A stretch of DNA of 64,000 nt from Valencia hispanica (GCA_963556495.2 OY747712.1:7812581-7876580), one strand, 5' to 3'. Positions 12,257 to 24,266 are shown, numbered from the stretch's first letter. Made by a program: numbers and translations. The notes: generated by a model from the letters alone, not told the origin.

Positions 12257-13114
12257 AGATAACTTTCAAAATGGTCATATTCGTAGTTGTATGTCAATAA
12301 AAGTGTTGTGCACACAATTCTGCTGACATATATGTTAGTCTGAGAAATTTTGCAGGTTAGGAATGTTTTTAGGAGTATGGATTTAAATGCTGCGAGTGCA
12401 AAGTCTAGTGAATAGAACTTTAATTTCTACGATTTTAAAGTCTTCACTGCTGTGAACACGAACTAAACTTTGTAGGTTTGTGCCAATTGTTTAACACAAG
12501 CCAACTCCTAATGCTCGTATTGCTAGCACTAACTTAGCGTCACCGGCATGTCATTAGCTTGCAGGCTATAGGAGTACGTCTGAAAGTCCATGAACTGTAA
12601 AAAATTGTAATTAAACATAAGTAAATAAATACTGCACACATATGTTGACTTTACCTGTTGTACTTCACCTGTTCAGTTCAGTTTCAGTTTAGTTATTCAG
12701 TTATTATCACCTCACCTGGTAGTTCCACCTGGTTTACTGTTGTCAGACATCTTTTCATTTGGAGCATGGCACATTTTGTGCAATCGGTGGTTTAAATACT
12801 CGCCATTTCAACATTTGTCTACTCGTACCTACAAAGTTGAATCCGTGCTTACAGCAATGAAGATTTCAAAATCGTAAAAATTAGTTATAGTCACAAGACT
12901 TTGCACTCACAACTTTAAGGATCCTACTCATTAAAACTTTTCTAACTCGCACAATTTCTCAGACTACCATACCAATTTATTTGTAAAGCGCTTTTAACAC
13001 GGCATTGCAACTGGTGTATATGACAGCAGAACCATGTGTAAGAACACTTTTATTGACATACAAGTACGAATACAAATGGTTAGAATCTTGCACACATCTT
13101 TTTGACAGTTATCT
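12257..13114. mobile_element. 858-bp fold-back MITE with TA duplication
   Basis: Ends are AGATAACTTTCAAAA and TTTTGACAGTTATCT, each next to TA (12255-12256, 13115-13116). Removing the element and one TA restores the SINE order GGAG-TA-CCCGGAG. The arms are long imperfect inverted repeats: TTGTATGTCAATAAAAGTGTT at 12288-12308 pairs with its complement at 13043-13063, and CTGAGAAATTTTGC near 12340 pairs with GCACAATTTCTCAG near 12950. They extend to about 12480 and 12825. The centre is unique and non-coding. The TA duplication suggests mobilisation by a Tc1/mariner-type transposase. Confidence 0.85.
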
Positions 13115-13238
13115 TACCCGGAGAGAACCCACAGGAGAACATGCAACCTCCATGCAGAAAGACCCTAGGCCAGGATTCGATCCCAGGACCTTCTTGCTGC
13201 AAGGCAACAGGGCTACCAACTGCCCCACTGTGCAGCCC

Positions 13239-15522
13239 ATTTTTGCTGTTTTTAAATGTAAAATCTTTCAGATCATCAAACACATTTTTAGATGAGACAA
13301 AAACAATCTGATTCAAGACTAAATGCAGTCGTTAAATTAATATTTCAAGTCATAAGAGAAAAGAACTATCCAAACTTACCTGGGCACCACTCATGAAAGC
13401 TTGGAATATTCGATTTTCAGATGAAATAGTTTAAAATGATAAATGTTAATGCTCTGATGGTGTGATATCATGAAAGCAAGGCATTTCAGTAATAATTTCT
13501 TCAATTCCAACAAATTATGTAAGCAAATGTTAGTAACAGTGGTTGGTATACCACAACAAATATTGTCAATGTTTCAATAACTCTTCATGAGTCCTTCAGC
13601 ATCACTACAGCTTGCTGATGATGAATCATGCTATTGACAAATCGACTTATTGTCTGTTGAGACGTGGCAGCCCACTTTTCTTAAAGAGGTACTCTTCTTA
13701 GGGTTATGGTCCTCTACACGTTGATGAGGTCAAACCTTTAGCTTTTCTATAGGATCATGTCTGGACACTCTGTTTAAAGAACTCCAGCTTTCATACGCGG
13801 TACCCCAACCTACCTTATGATTTAGTTTTTTTATCAAAGAGAAAATATTGCACTTTCATTGCATAAATATGATAAAACATCAAGATCCTCTACCTTTTAT
13901 ATTTCTTTTCCTTTATTCTCTTCTGTTTTCCATCTTATTTTAGCGTGCTCTGCCTTTGAACATACATACTCTTTAGACTCCTTTGATGTTTGTCTTTTTA
14001 AAAATAAAAATGCATTTTGTTTTTTGCTTCAGCCTCTTCCAGCCTGAGGTCTGAGTTGTTTGTCTCATCTCCTTTTCTTCTCTGAGAATATTTTACATAA
14101 AGTAGGACACAAACCTTGTGTAATATAGATGGAAAAGATTTGATTACACAACAGAAAAATGCCTATTTTTTGTTTTTTGTTTTCATTTAGCCTTGATGTC
14201 CAAATTGCACTGACCTTGATGAGAATCTGAGATATTCCTTCATCCTCATTTCATTTATTTTCCCAGTGATCGTTAAACAGCTTCAGTGAAGCATTTGAAG
14301 TGAAGAGCTTTGAAAGTTGTGAGTTATTTATTGATGCAAGAAGAGGTGACAATATTTTTGTTCTGGTTAAACTAAACTTTAGCTACTTGTCTAGGATCAC
14401 ACCTGTCATGATTAATTCAAAAATGAACAAAGACAAAATAAATCTTGAGGCATTTTTTTATGTTCTTTTGATAGCAACTGTGTGGATAAAATATACAGTA
14501 TTTAATATGAAAAGTACTGTAACAGGATCTCCATCAGATTCTTCACAGTTACCTTGTCAGAAAAAAGGTCCAACAACAGTGAGGGCAGATTTAAGGGAAG
14601 GCTGATGAGCAGGTTAAAGGTTGTCAGCATGCTGTCCTACTGGAGACACAGTGCAGGGGGTTGTTGTCATAAAAATGAAATGTATCCTGGCCAGGTGAAC
14701 TGAGGGATTTTTTTTTCTTTTTATTGCAAAAACTTTGACCTTGCCTTACATTTCTTGATGTTTTTGAAAACTACAAAAAAAATGTGATAAATTACAGTTG
14801 GACAAAATTGCATGGCCTTTCTTTTGTACTTCCGTATTGTAATTGACCGACACGTAAGGATATGCTTCTGTTCACTGTATAATGCAATTTTTTAAAGTAG
14901 TAAAATAATTCTGAAATTCATAGAATCATAGCTATTCAACAGTCCTCAACTTTTTATATAAAATTCTACATCATAAAATACTAGTACTTCCAAGTACCTT
15001 ACTGACCCTTGCAGAATAAATGCTGGACTTTTTGAATTTTTAGTTTCTTCAATAAGAGAGTCATTAATAATAAACGCTATGTGTTTGCACTGCATGCTTA
15101 AAGTAAAAGTTCCCAGGTTTCAAGTCAGAAAAATAAACTGGAAATCCCCTGTAAGTCAGAATTTCAAGCAGGAAAGACGAACGCTTCTCATTTCCTGACA
15201 AAAATACATGTACAACCTCTATTTGTTACCCCGATCACTTAGTGTTTTTCCACTGCCGAGCTTTCATTGCTATTGGTAATTGGTCTTGGTGCTGGTCTTA
15301 GATTGAACTTTGAGTTTAGGGGTAATTGGAGGGCAGCAAAAGTCACTTTTTAAGTATCTTGAAATATTGTTTGCCGCTCTTCTCATCTGACTCGCATGTC
15401 CTTGAAGCAAAGTTTTATATACATGAACTTCTCTTTATTTTTGTCTTTATGGCTGATTAGCTCAACAATATAATTCCCTTTGTATTTACCTTGTAAATAA
15501 TAGATTGTCTTGAGTACAACTA
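13239..15522. other. AT-rich intronic stretch
   Basis: No gene or clear repeat was recognised. The frames present show no known domain. Confidence 0.4.
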
Positions 15523-15892
15523 TGCACAGTGGCGCAGTTGGTAGCACTGTTGCCTTGCAGCAAGAAGATTCCTGGGTTCAAATCCCAGCCCGAGGTCTTT
15601 CTGCATGGAGTTTGCATGTTCTCCCTGTGCTTGCGTGGGTTCCCTCCGGGTACTCCGGCTTCCCCCCACAGTACAAAAACATGACTGTTAGGTGAATTGG
15701 TTTCTCTAAAATTGCCCTTAAGTATGAGTGTGTGTGTGTGCATGGTTTTTTGTCCTGTGTTGCCCTGCGATGGACTGGCGACCTGTCCAGAGTGTACCCC
15801 GCCTTTCGCCCCATGACAGCTGGAGATAGGCACCAGCCCCCCCTGCAACCCTGCATAGGAATGATGGGTACAGAAAATGGATGGATGGATGA
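15523..15892 (+). mobile_element. Full-length tRNA-derived SINE
   Basis: It begins TGCACAGTGGCGCAGTTGGT (A-box-like TGGCGCAGTTGG), with GGGTTCAAATCCC (B box) about 45 bases later. The body has TCTTTCTGCATGGAGTTTGC, TACTCCGGCTTCC and GATGGACTGGCGACCTG, and the 3' end is a (GGAT)n tail. The A/B box layout indicates a Pol III promoter taken from a tRNA. Length is about 370 bp. It is the same family as the split copy at 11661-13238. Confidence 0.88.
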
Positions 15893-17378
15893 TCCAGAAA
15901 TATAGCAGTATTAGCTTGGTCTCCAGGGGTGGAGAGATTGATGGGGGGCTCAGTTGGAGTCCACCCATCTGACTACTGGTTGTCATTCCTATGATAATTT
16001 TTGGGAATTACATTGAATCTATTTGCCCTGCATTAGGCTTTAGCGTATTACACCAACCCTCTGGACTCGTTTGGGCATCGTAATGGCTATCCAAGTTAAA
16101 TAAAATACCAGAGTTAATATAAAATAACCTTTAAAGATTAAAAAAGGAAAAAAAAACAGCTTTATAAAAATGAGTAACAGAAAATTAGTGAAACATTTAA
16201 TCTAATTTAGGAACATCTTAAATGTTTTATGAGAGAACCTTCACACATTTGATTGTAACCTTCAGTGTTTGCTGCAGAACAGCTGTCTAACACCAGTTCT
16301 GCAAATCAATCACATATCTATTTGTAACAGAGGGGAAGGAAAACAACCCACAGGGACCGCCAAGCAAATGTAAAAACAGCTTTAATGACGTGAGAAAAGT
16401 CATGGTTATCGCCTTCTTCCTCAATCTGCATCTTAGAGGAAAATAACCCTCAATTTATTTTGCAAGGCTCTGCGGCGGCATCCTCGAAGCGGAGAAGATG
16501 ACTGATAAAGGTGAACGTTGAAAGGGGATCCATCCTTCTTGGTCTTACTTTCCACCCTCCCTCTATCTTTTGAAACCAGATAGTATGTATTTGTGGAAGT
16601 AGAAAAACAAAGCATTAAATCTTCTCTCTGTGAGACTGTTTGCATGTGTCTCCCAAGCACTAAGTGTTTTCTTTGAAACCTATTGATTTTAAATTAATTG
16701 TACAACTAATTCCAGCTATGGTGCATACCCCATGGTGCATACTGAAGCATACGTCTGGTTTTCTATTTCTAACTAGGGCTTTAGCTAAACCAAGTTAACA
16801 AATTACAACATGGATGGACGGATGGAAAATTTATCAAAAAAACCTTCAACCCTAAACTGCATGCCTGTTAGGGACCATCCACACCGTGATCACTTCCCTG
16901 AAAGATTGGGTGTATAGCTGAAAATCTCAATTTTCAATAGAAGAGAGTGCTGGAATAAGACCATAGGCTGACAGATAGTCCCTTTAGAGATGTAGGGGTC
17001 CTATCACCTTGAGCTAGATCAGTGTTGTTTTATGTCCTGTATGCAACACTAAATATATACAACGAACCCCGGGTCAGAACAGCCCAAGGATAGTTGAAAT
17101 CCACAGATACTTCAGTTCTCATCTAAAACCGATTAGAACTGCCTTAGAAAAATAAATGCTCCTTCTAGATTGGCTGCTTTGCAAACACGAGCAAATAGTG
17201 TGTCAAGCACCATTGTGACTAGGTATTTCAGCTTCACAAGCTGCAGTTTCTTTTTAATATTTTAGATATGCAATACGAAGAAATACATGAATACTGAACC
17301 GTGAATAGGCGGGGTACATTGTAGATTCTTTTCCTTTTTGTACGTGATACAGATCTGAGTCCTTTAGGTCCTTTAAAG
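15893..17378. other. AT-rich intronic stretch
   Basis: No gene recognised. A GATGGACGGATGG remnant at about 16811-16825 may be a decayed SINE tail. Confidence 0.4.
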
Positions 17379-17580
17379 CAAGAGTTTCTAACTCTAATCC
17401 TCGAGGGCCAGTGTCCGGCAACTTTTAGGAGCGTCAAACAATTGGATCAATAGCAGGGCTATGTAGAACATGGTGACAGGGAAGGTAAGGAAGGCAAAAA
17501 GCCATTTAATTCAGGTGTGTTTGACCAAGGAGACATTTGAAATTTCCAGGACCCGTTGAGGATTGGAGTTCGAGACAGCG
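17379..17580. mobile_element. Palindromic MITE (hAT-like), about 200 bp
   Basis: The left half reads TTTCTAACTCTAATCCTCGA, then GGGCCAGTGTCCGGCAACTT. The right half reads TTCAGGTGTGTTTGACC, AAATTTCCAGGACCCGTTGA and GGATTGGAGTTCGAGA, an inverted relative of the left. This fits a common fish fold-back repeat (CCTCGAGGGC / CAACTTTTAGA arms). Not coding. Confidence 0.55.
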
Positions 17581-17919
17581 ATCAGTCTGTAGCTCTTATG
17601 AGGTTTTCAGGAACCCCAGGTTGCTTTTAATATGAGCTCGTCTATATTGTTGGATCTGGTGTTTCTCATCTTTCTCTTAACAACACAGTGTAGATTCCCC
17701 ACAGTCAGCTTTACATTCATGAAAAAATGTTAACCAGCTAGTTTGCCTTACCAACTGGCTAAAGGATTATTAGGTTAAAAAGGGCCACATGTGTAAATGT
17801 GATTGTGGAATTCAAAACAAAAGTTCCATGGATCTCTCCTGTATTTCCTTTAAAAAAGAGCAACAGCTTCTGGTTTTGTCCTTTATTTACACCGAAAGTG
17901 GTACTTTATTAGTCATATT

Positions 17920-18005
17920 TAGGAATGTTAATTAACGGTGATTAATTCACAGCTACCCTGTGAATTAATTAGATTTAAAAAAATGTATTGTTTGACAGCC
18001 CTAAT
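17920..18005. mobile_element. hAT-like terminal fragment
   Basis: GTGATTAATTCACAG and GAATTAATTAGATTTAAA lead into GTTTGACAGCCCTA, the right end of fish hAT repeats whose TIR starts TAGGGCTGTCAAAC. The partner end was not found. Confidence 0.5.
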
Positions 18006-18026
18006 ATATATATATATATATATATG
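18003..18026. repeat. (TA)n microsatellite
   Basis: About 12 TA units directly after the hAT-like terminus. Confidence 0.9.
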
Positions 18027-18733
18027 TAGGCAATTGTAAGTGTTTTTAGTTAGGGTCTCAAGTATTCGCAGACAAATACCGGTGATTCACTGTATTGAAA
18101 TTCCAGAGAAACTGAATCTTCGATTTTTATTATGATTCATATTCATTGAAATTGACCAAAATAATATATATTAAACAAATCTATATTCTGTTAATGAGGT
18201 TCACATTTTGAATTCAATTAATGAAATAATCTTTTGAAGATATGCATATTTAATTGTATCCGTACGGCTTATGGTAACAAATCCCAGCCGAACAAATGTG
18301 TTTTGAAGCACCCATGTCAGATATTGAGCAACTTTTATAGATCTAAGAACTGTGGGTGGGGTGGGGGGAGGGAGGGAGTGTGTATCTTTTGTCGGGTGGC
18401 CAGTAAAACATTTACTTATTTGAACAAACGAGCGACAGACTTTTTTATGGCGAGGACATTCTCCCCATACTTAATGGTGGGGAACAGCAGCGAGGACACG
18501 GTGCCTTTAAGCCCTCAGGATGTGATTGGACTGGTGAAAGGGAGCTCAGAGACTTAGACAGTCTGACGGTGATGCAGCCCTGTTTGAGACTGTCAGGAGG
18601 ATTGTTTCATGCTTGTCTTTGTGACTGGAGAGAGGAGACAGTTACATTGGCCGCCTCTGTCAAGCAATTCTACAGCTTTGTGCAGTGAGCTTAGGCATAG
18701 GTGAAAGACAGTTTGAGAGTGGTGTTTGAGAGT

Positions 18734-18734
<1 letters not shown>

Positions 18735-18798
<64 letters not shown>
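18735..18798. repeat. (GT)n microsatellite
   Basis: About 32 GT units, nearly uninterrupted. It creates spurious open frames on both strands. Confidence 0.95.
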
Positions 18799-18803
<5 letters not shown>

Positions 18804-21095
18804 CTGAAGTAGAAAGGAGTGCAAGAGAGAAAGTAAACCAAGTCTGTTCTTTTTTTCTGATAGATGCTGTGAATTTTGATATGCACGAAATGGTGTACTG
18901 AACTCACAAATTGATCTTCTATGAATTGACATTTATTCACTACAGTAGCACTAGATGTATCTGTTCAGGCATGTGCAAAGGGGGGCGGGCATTTTTTTAT
19001 TTATTTTGTTTTGGCCGCAGAGAAAACTTCTGACTTTTAGTTTATTAGGCAGCTCCAACGCAGTACCTACAAACTGCTTGTTCTGCTACTGGCTGGGAGA
19101 GAGAAAAAAAACGCTGCTTCAGTTGGTCCCTCTTCTCTGGATAAGGTAGTCTCCATCACTTTCACAAAAAGGGACGGCACCGCTCCTTTCACCTAATGTT
19201 ACCAGGCGTGTCATCAATACTGCACACAGGTTCTAGGCTGGAGGGGAGCGGCCGTGAATGAAATGAAATTACAGCTGTAGAATCTCAGCTGCTAAAAGGT
19301 TTCGGCCCATAGCATTTGAAGCTCACATCTAAAAATGGCACATAAACAGTAGCCGAAAAATAGCTGTACCAACAATTTGGACCGCAGCATGTATGGAAAG
19401 CCAAACAATAATTCAAAATGTCCCACAATTTGTACATTTAAACATTTTAATAAAACTTGAAATAGATTTGTCAAATTAAAAAAAATACATATTTGTATAA
19501 TTACATCATTTGAAATATTAACATTTTTACCTCATGGCTGTGTGCTGAAGATATTATGAATTATTTGTTATCTCTCCACCTTACAAATCTAAATATCCCA
19601 GATGTGCTAACACTACTATAGAAAAGTAGAGTTAGCCCTTCTAAGCTGTTTTGATCTTTAAAGCTGTGCAGCTGAGTTGCTGTGGAGGTGAAACATTTAG
19701 ATATTAGGGTTTATTTAGTGAGACACAGCGGCAAGTTAAATAATTTCCTAATGTTTTTCTTAACAGTTGTTTAATCAGCTACCAGCTCTCCTATGGTCTT
19801 TTCAATGTCTCAAATCCACACAGCCCTAGCACTATCATCATCATCATCATCAGCTTCTCAACAGCAACATTGTACCCCATCAGATAGAAAATGGGCTTCT
19901 TTTGCTTTGCAGCATGGTCCCCATCTGATGACAATGATATATTATATTGCAATTTCCTGTTAGATTCTTATTGAATATCAGTTCTTGTTAATCAGAATGC
20001 TTTTCTATATGTTATGTTGTAAGCCGTTTTAAAATCGTGCTCTCTGTGCCCTTTTTTTAACTTTAAGCACCCCTTCAAAGGTCTCTGCATGGCCCTGCAT
20101 TTGTTATTTATTTGCTTGTTACATGATTCCTTCTATGAAAAAGTGCATCACATGTAATGTCAATGCTACCAACAAACTAAAATGACAGAAGACAGAAAGC
20201 AATTAAAGGGTTGCCGGCCTGACATTGCAACATTTGCAAAGACGAGGTGCTGCACACTCCTGAGCAACGTCATAAGACAAAAAGAATTGTACTGTATTCT
20301 AATTTTTTGTTAATTGATTGTGTCCTGGTTTTAAGCTTCAAAATTCAAAAAGAAGGAAAATGAGCAAGAAAAAAAAAATATACCTAGCAAATTATTGTAA
20401 GCTGCATTTAAACCCAAACAGGCCGATCAAAGTTGGAGGATCCAGTGGCGTGTCCATGAAGACGACGGGAGATCCTCGATCCAGTTGTAGACTCTGTCTA
20501 ATACGCTGACTGAAATACACAAATGTTTTCAGAGGGCAAATATCTATACCACAAAGTTGCCTGTTTGAACTGTGCAAGGTGACACCAAACACAGAACACT
20601 AAAAGATAGAAGATTTAATTCTTTAACAATGCTAACTTCCGATATTAGTAGCATAACAGGGAGGTCACTCTGGAGGTGTTTTCTACTAGGGTCAGGGTCT
20701 CCCTTATGAACAAACTGCAAATAACTTGTCTATGCAGTGATGGCCAGCTTGTTCAACAGGACAAGGTTGCAAGACAGATAACTCTCATAGAGGACTTCTT
20801 TTATGAGGATAACGTCCCTCTTTCGGGACATTCTTCATTTCCCCATGATCTAAATGACATTGATACCATTAATTGATAGATGGAAGGGAGGGGTTTTGAA
20901 ATGGATGTCAGTTCAGGACCATCGCTTCTCTCTCTAAAACAATCTTTACCACATGTTCCAGTCTTTCCACCAGCCTATTGGAAATACCTACATCAAGTAC
21001 AGCAAAACTAATTTCTGAAGTGAGCAAGAAGAGCGGTGGAACTACACACTGCAGTCTTTTTTGACACTTTAGGTCAGGTTTTTGGGGGAGTTGGC
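18799..21095. other. AT-rich intronic stretch
   Basis: No gene recognised. It contains a GGGGGGCGGGC run at 18979-18989 and six CATCAT-type units at about 19836-19853. Confidence 0.4.
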
Positions 21096-21109
21096 TAAAG
21101 CCTGCTTTC

Positions 21110-21380
21110 CACCAGACACAGCGCGCAATGTCTGTGAAACGTAATACGCAGCTGATGGCTGTCAGGGGGTTTGTTTCCACTCAGCGTGAAGCGGCATCAA
21201 TCAGACAAGACCCAGGAGCGTTGTGTCGCTGCCCCAGTCTTCCAAACTGTCTGCGAAAGAAAGTAGCTGAAGTTGTCTCAGAAAGTCGCTAGACGTTGCC
21301 AGATGACGTCATACGCTCATTTGCATAATGATGACGTCATCATGTGATGACAAATGAAACAGAAAGGAGGAAATGATTAT
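21110..21380. mobile_element. DNA-transposon-like GC-richer segment
   Basis: It contains GCGCAATGTCTGTGAAACGT and AATACGCAGCTG, an inverted relative of which lies at 26035-26078. It also has AAAGTCGCTAGACGTTGCCA and ATGACGTCATACGCTC, similar to fish repeats rich in GTCGCTA. Its composition is unlike the AT-rich DNA on either side. Borders are uncertain. Confidence 0.45.
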
Positions 21381-21476
21381 ATTTAGATTAGGATTTGGTC
21401 ATACAGGGTCAAACAATAAATAATTTAAACAGGGAAAACACGACATAATTTAAACAGGGAAAACACGCTACTTGTT

Positions 21477-21860
21477 ATATTATTTTGCCTGAAGTAAACT
21501 GTTGAGAAAACTTATACAATAATATACAAGATATCAAATTGAAACTGGACATAAAAGACGTTCTGAAAATAAAAAAATACATTTGCTGAGAGATCTTTAG
21601 AAGATGAAATTAATAGAGAATATAATTGTTTGTTTGTTTTTTAGTACTTCGTAAAAATAATTAGGGCATATTTAGCATGCAACAAATGTTTCTCGCCAAC
21701 CGCCATTAAACAGAAGTTTATTACTTATGGTATTATTTTCAGTGGATGACGAGAAGTTAATCCTTGAAGTGGAGAATCACCCAATTTATGATTTTTTACA
21801 AGAACAACATGAAAAAAGAGAAGGCATGGACAGAAATATCAGCAGTTTTGGGACTGAAGG
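21477..21860 (+). pseudogene. Transposon gene fragment: intron plus frameshifted MADF exon
   Basis: An AT-rich intron-like segment ends TATTATTTTCAG at 21742. The next 118 nt read DDEKLILEVENHP, then in a shifted frame YKNNMKKEKAWTEISAVLGL, up to a donor GGTGAGT at 21860-21866. This is the N-terminal half of a MADF (Myb/SANT-like, DNA-binding) domain, with the W of AW.EI present. The shift between P and Y(D) destroys the frame. MADF proteins are common as the second protein of PIF/Harbinger elements and in host regulators; the repeated intron argues for a transposon origin. An inverted copy of the intron is at 25046-25325. Confidence 0.6.
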
Positions 21861-21866
21861 GTGAGT

Positions 21867-23141
21867 TTACGATACTTATTAACGTAGAATTACATTGTTT
21901 TTCTGTATACTACCCATTAAGGTATGCAATTGCAGCTCTCCTTTTATTTCGTGATCTCCTGGGGCCCGTTAGGCAGAACGCATTTGCAGGTGAAAAGCGT
22001 TTAAAACGATTAGCCAACTTTGTATCTCCTGTTTCTTCTTTCTTAATTTTAAGATGTGCTCCAAACTTGGTTACAATCTAAGCATTCTCTTTCCCAATCT
22101 TAAGATTTTGATTAGGAGTGTATCTTCTGCATGTGTGCGACTGTACGTTATAACCCCCCACCCCCATGTGCAGCCTTTTATAGCCTAGGAGCACAGTTTG
22201 GTAAAAATATTTGAACACAGAGAGAACTATCTATATGATATTAAGTTACTTTCAACACAGATTTTATTAATATATTTTACTGTTCTTCCAAGGTTGATGA
22301 ACTAGTACTTTAATTTGTTCCTTAACATTGATTAAAAATGTTTTATTAGCAACAAAATCACAGCTGGAAGGATACTAAATGAGATACAAGTAACCCATTG
22401 TGTCTTTAGTTTAACAAAACACTAAAAGTTTTGTCTTAGAAACTAACACAATAGACTCCAGAGGTCATTGCAAATTCACTTTATACTGTATTTTCTTGGT
22501 TAGCTTTATGAATTGCTGATATTCATTACTTTTTTCTCTTTTAATCTCAAAGCCTTTAAATAAATACTTATGAATTTTAATTAGTATCTTTGTACAGTAG
22601 CTCTCCCCCATTTAACTCTCTTTATTCTCCAGTTTTAATTCAACCAAACAATCTCGGCCGGGGTTCTTTCTGCCACTCACTTAGGCTTTTCATTAGCATG
22701 ACACCATTGCTAGATGGAGTTAATGACATCATTGGCATGGCCTCTGTGACCAAATGTGCTCAATTATTGTGATATTATCCAACCAATAAGGTGAGTGAAC
22801 ACAAAGCTCACACCACCCAAGAAAATAAGAGCAAAACTATGGTAAATAGTTTAGTGAAATCACTTTTTGCAATGTATCTCATTAAATCGATCACACCATA
22901 CCAAATCAAAACGACAGCTCTTAGTCTTCTGCTGTAACTTTCACCAGTTTGGTGCGTACATTGAGTGCCATCTAAAGCCCGTCATATTTTTTTTTACAAT
23001 ATCTCTAGATCATCAAAATCCCTGGGGCCTTTTCTTATGCTGTCTTCAGCTAAACCGCGTAGGTTTCTATAAGGTTAAGCTCTGGACACTCAGTGTGTTT
23101 ACATGACATACATGCATACATAAGAGAACCAAATTATTGCT
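21867..23141. other. AT-rich stretch, no gene recognised
   Basis: Nothing identifiable. The right end at about 23085-23141 is the target of the Harbinger element and looks like part of an older repeat (CAGTGTGTTTACATGACATA). Confidence 0.4.
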
Positions 23142-23144
23142 TTA

Positions 23145-23890
23145 CGGTGCATTCACACCGAACGCGTTTGAAGCGTCGTGGCCGTCAGGTTTACATGTAA
23201 AGTCAATGGAGAAGCGCGCTGACGTGCGTCAGGCAATCCCGCGTTGCATCAGAAGCAGATTTGTGTCGCAAAAACACACGCGTCAGAAAATATGCACATT
23301 TTATGTTTTGTGCATTCTCTCGTAGCGGGCGTTTTTGCGTCTGCCACTGAAGTTGAAAAATCGGAACTTCGGCGTCAGTTCGTACCGCTTCAACCAATCC
23401 AACCAAAAGGAGCCTTGTGAAGTGGTGTCACGTGATGCTGTGACCCAGTCCACGGGGTCAGGTCCGGCAAAATTCATTCATTCAACATGGAGGAAATACT
23501 GATAACGGCCGTGGCTAATCACTCCGAGCTATACGACACCAGTTGCTTTCTCTACAGAGACAAGAATAAAAAAGACCTCGCTTGGAGGAATATAAGTGAG
23601 GATATATGGCAACCTGGTAAGTTCATTTCACTTTTGAAAGTTTTGACTGACCCTGCGAACCCGCACAAAAGCCAGCAAGCCTGCATCGACAGCTGCCATT
23701 TTGAAAACAGACCGTGTGGCACTGCTTCCTCCCACAAGTTGCGTATATCCGGCTTGACGCAGGTGAAAATGGTATATTTTGACGCACGTCCAATTTGCTT
23801 TGGACGCGTGTCGTGTGTCGAGGTGCGAATGTTCAAGCATCCAACTAGGGTTGTGGGGCGCGTTTTTGATGCTTTGGTGTGAACACACCG
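23145..23890 (+). mobile_element. 746-bp PIF/Harbinger-type element, TTA target duplication
   Basis: The left end is CGGTGCATTCACACCGAACG and the right end is TTTGGTGTGAACACACCG. They are imperfect inverted repeats, each flanked by TTA (23142-23144, 23891-23893), the TWA duplication typical of PIF/Harbinger. The subterminal DNA is CpG-rich (CGCGCTGACGTGCG, GGACGCGTGTCG). It holds one MADF-type exon but no nuclease domain, so it is an internally deleted, non-autonomous copy. Confidence 0.85.
23487..23616 (+). CDS. MADF-domain first exon inside the Harbinger element
   Basis: It opens with ATG (CAACATGG, good initiation context) and reads MEEILITAVANHSELYDTSC, then FLYRDKNKKDLAWRN and ISEDIWQP, to a consensus donor CTG/GTAAGT at 23617. 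The EE-L-I-AV, LYD, Y-D-KK and AW-I pattern is that of a MADF DNA-binding domain, usually about 85 residues; only the first 43 or so are here. In PIF/Harbinger elements such a protein partners the transposase and binds element ends. The open frame is intact across the exon, but downstream exons have been deleted, so function is doubtful. Confidence 0.7.
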
Positions 23891-23893
23891 TTA

Positions 23894-24258
23894 GTCCGAC
23901 TAAATTTGGACTTTTAAAAGGCCTGTACACCTTAGTCGGGCTGGAGTTGAACCGAGCTGTCCTAGTGTCAATCGACCAGACAATGGGGTTAGAAAACCAT
24001 ATTTCTCTGCATATAAACAACATCCCAGTTTAGCCAAGCTATTAGCAGCCTGGACACACTCCCTTCAGGAATTGACGAAGGTATCCGGTGTCGTTATTAC
24101 CGCTTCCGCGGTAATAACAACACCGGAACAAGCAGCAACAACGAGTGTAACACAATCAAACAGTACCGTACACACAAACTTTTCTGTGGTACAGCGTCGT
24201 TGTCATCCATTTCTTCACTCACTGTGCACATCTTGCTTTTACTCCTTCTGCTTCACTA
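23894..24258. other. Older repeat-like target DNA with a hairpin
   Basis: TAGTCCGACTAAATTTGGAC and AGGCCTGTACACCTTAGTCG resemble palindromic fish repeats. It is flanked by the Harbinger element on the left and a hAT element on the right. A near-perfect hairpin lies at 24084-24127. Confidence 0.4.
24084..24127. repeat. 20-bp hairpin, TTCC loop
   Basis: TCCGGTGTCGTTATTACCGC pairs with GCGGTAATAACAACACCGGA, 19 of 20 positions complementary, with the 4-nt loop TTCC. Confidence 0.85.
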
Positions 24259-24266
24259 CTGTCAAC

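Larger units (their letters stand above)
11661..13238 (-). mobile_element. tRNA-derived SINE, split by two insertions
   Basis: Three pieces are co-linear with one SINE. 13117-13238 is the 5' head (minus strand: GCAGTGGGGCAGTTGGTAGC, B-box-like GGGATCGAATCC). 12133-12256 is the middle (TTGGTCTTTCTAAATTGTCC on minus). 11661-11860 is the 3' half with GTACACCCTGGCC and the CATC tail. A nearly uninterrupted relative lies at 15523-15892 on the + strand and shows the original order. The gaps are filled exactly by elements at 11861-12132 and 12257-13114. Confidence 0.85.

Noticed and set aside
13117..13238. Possible tRNA gene on the minus strand
   Set aside because: It is the head of the same SINE family.
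15523..15600. Possible tRNA gene (A box, B box)
   Set aside because: The tRNA-like head continues into a SINE body and GGAT tail; no cloverleaf acceptor stem closes.
18593..18940. Frames with long TH or VC repeats
   Set aside because: They are translations of the (GT)n microsatellite.
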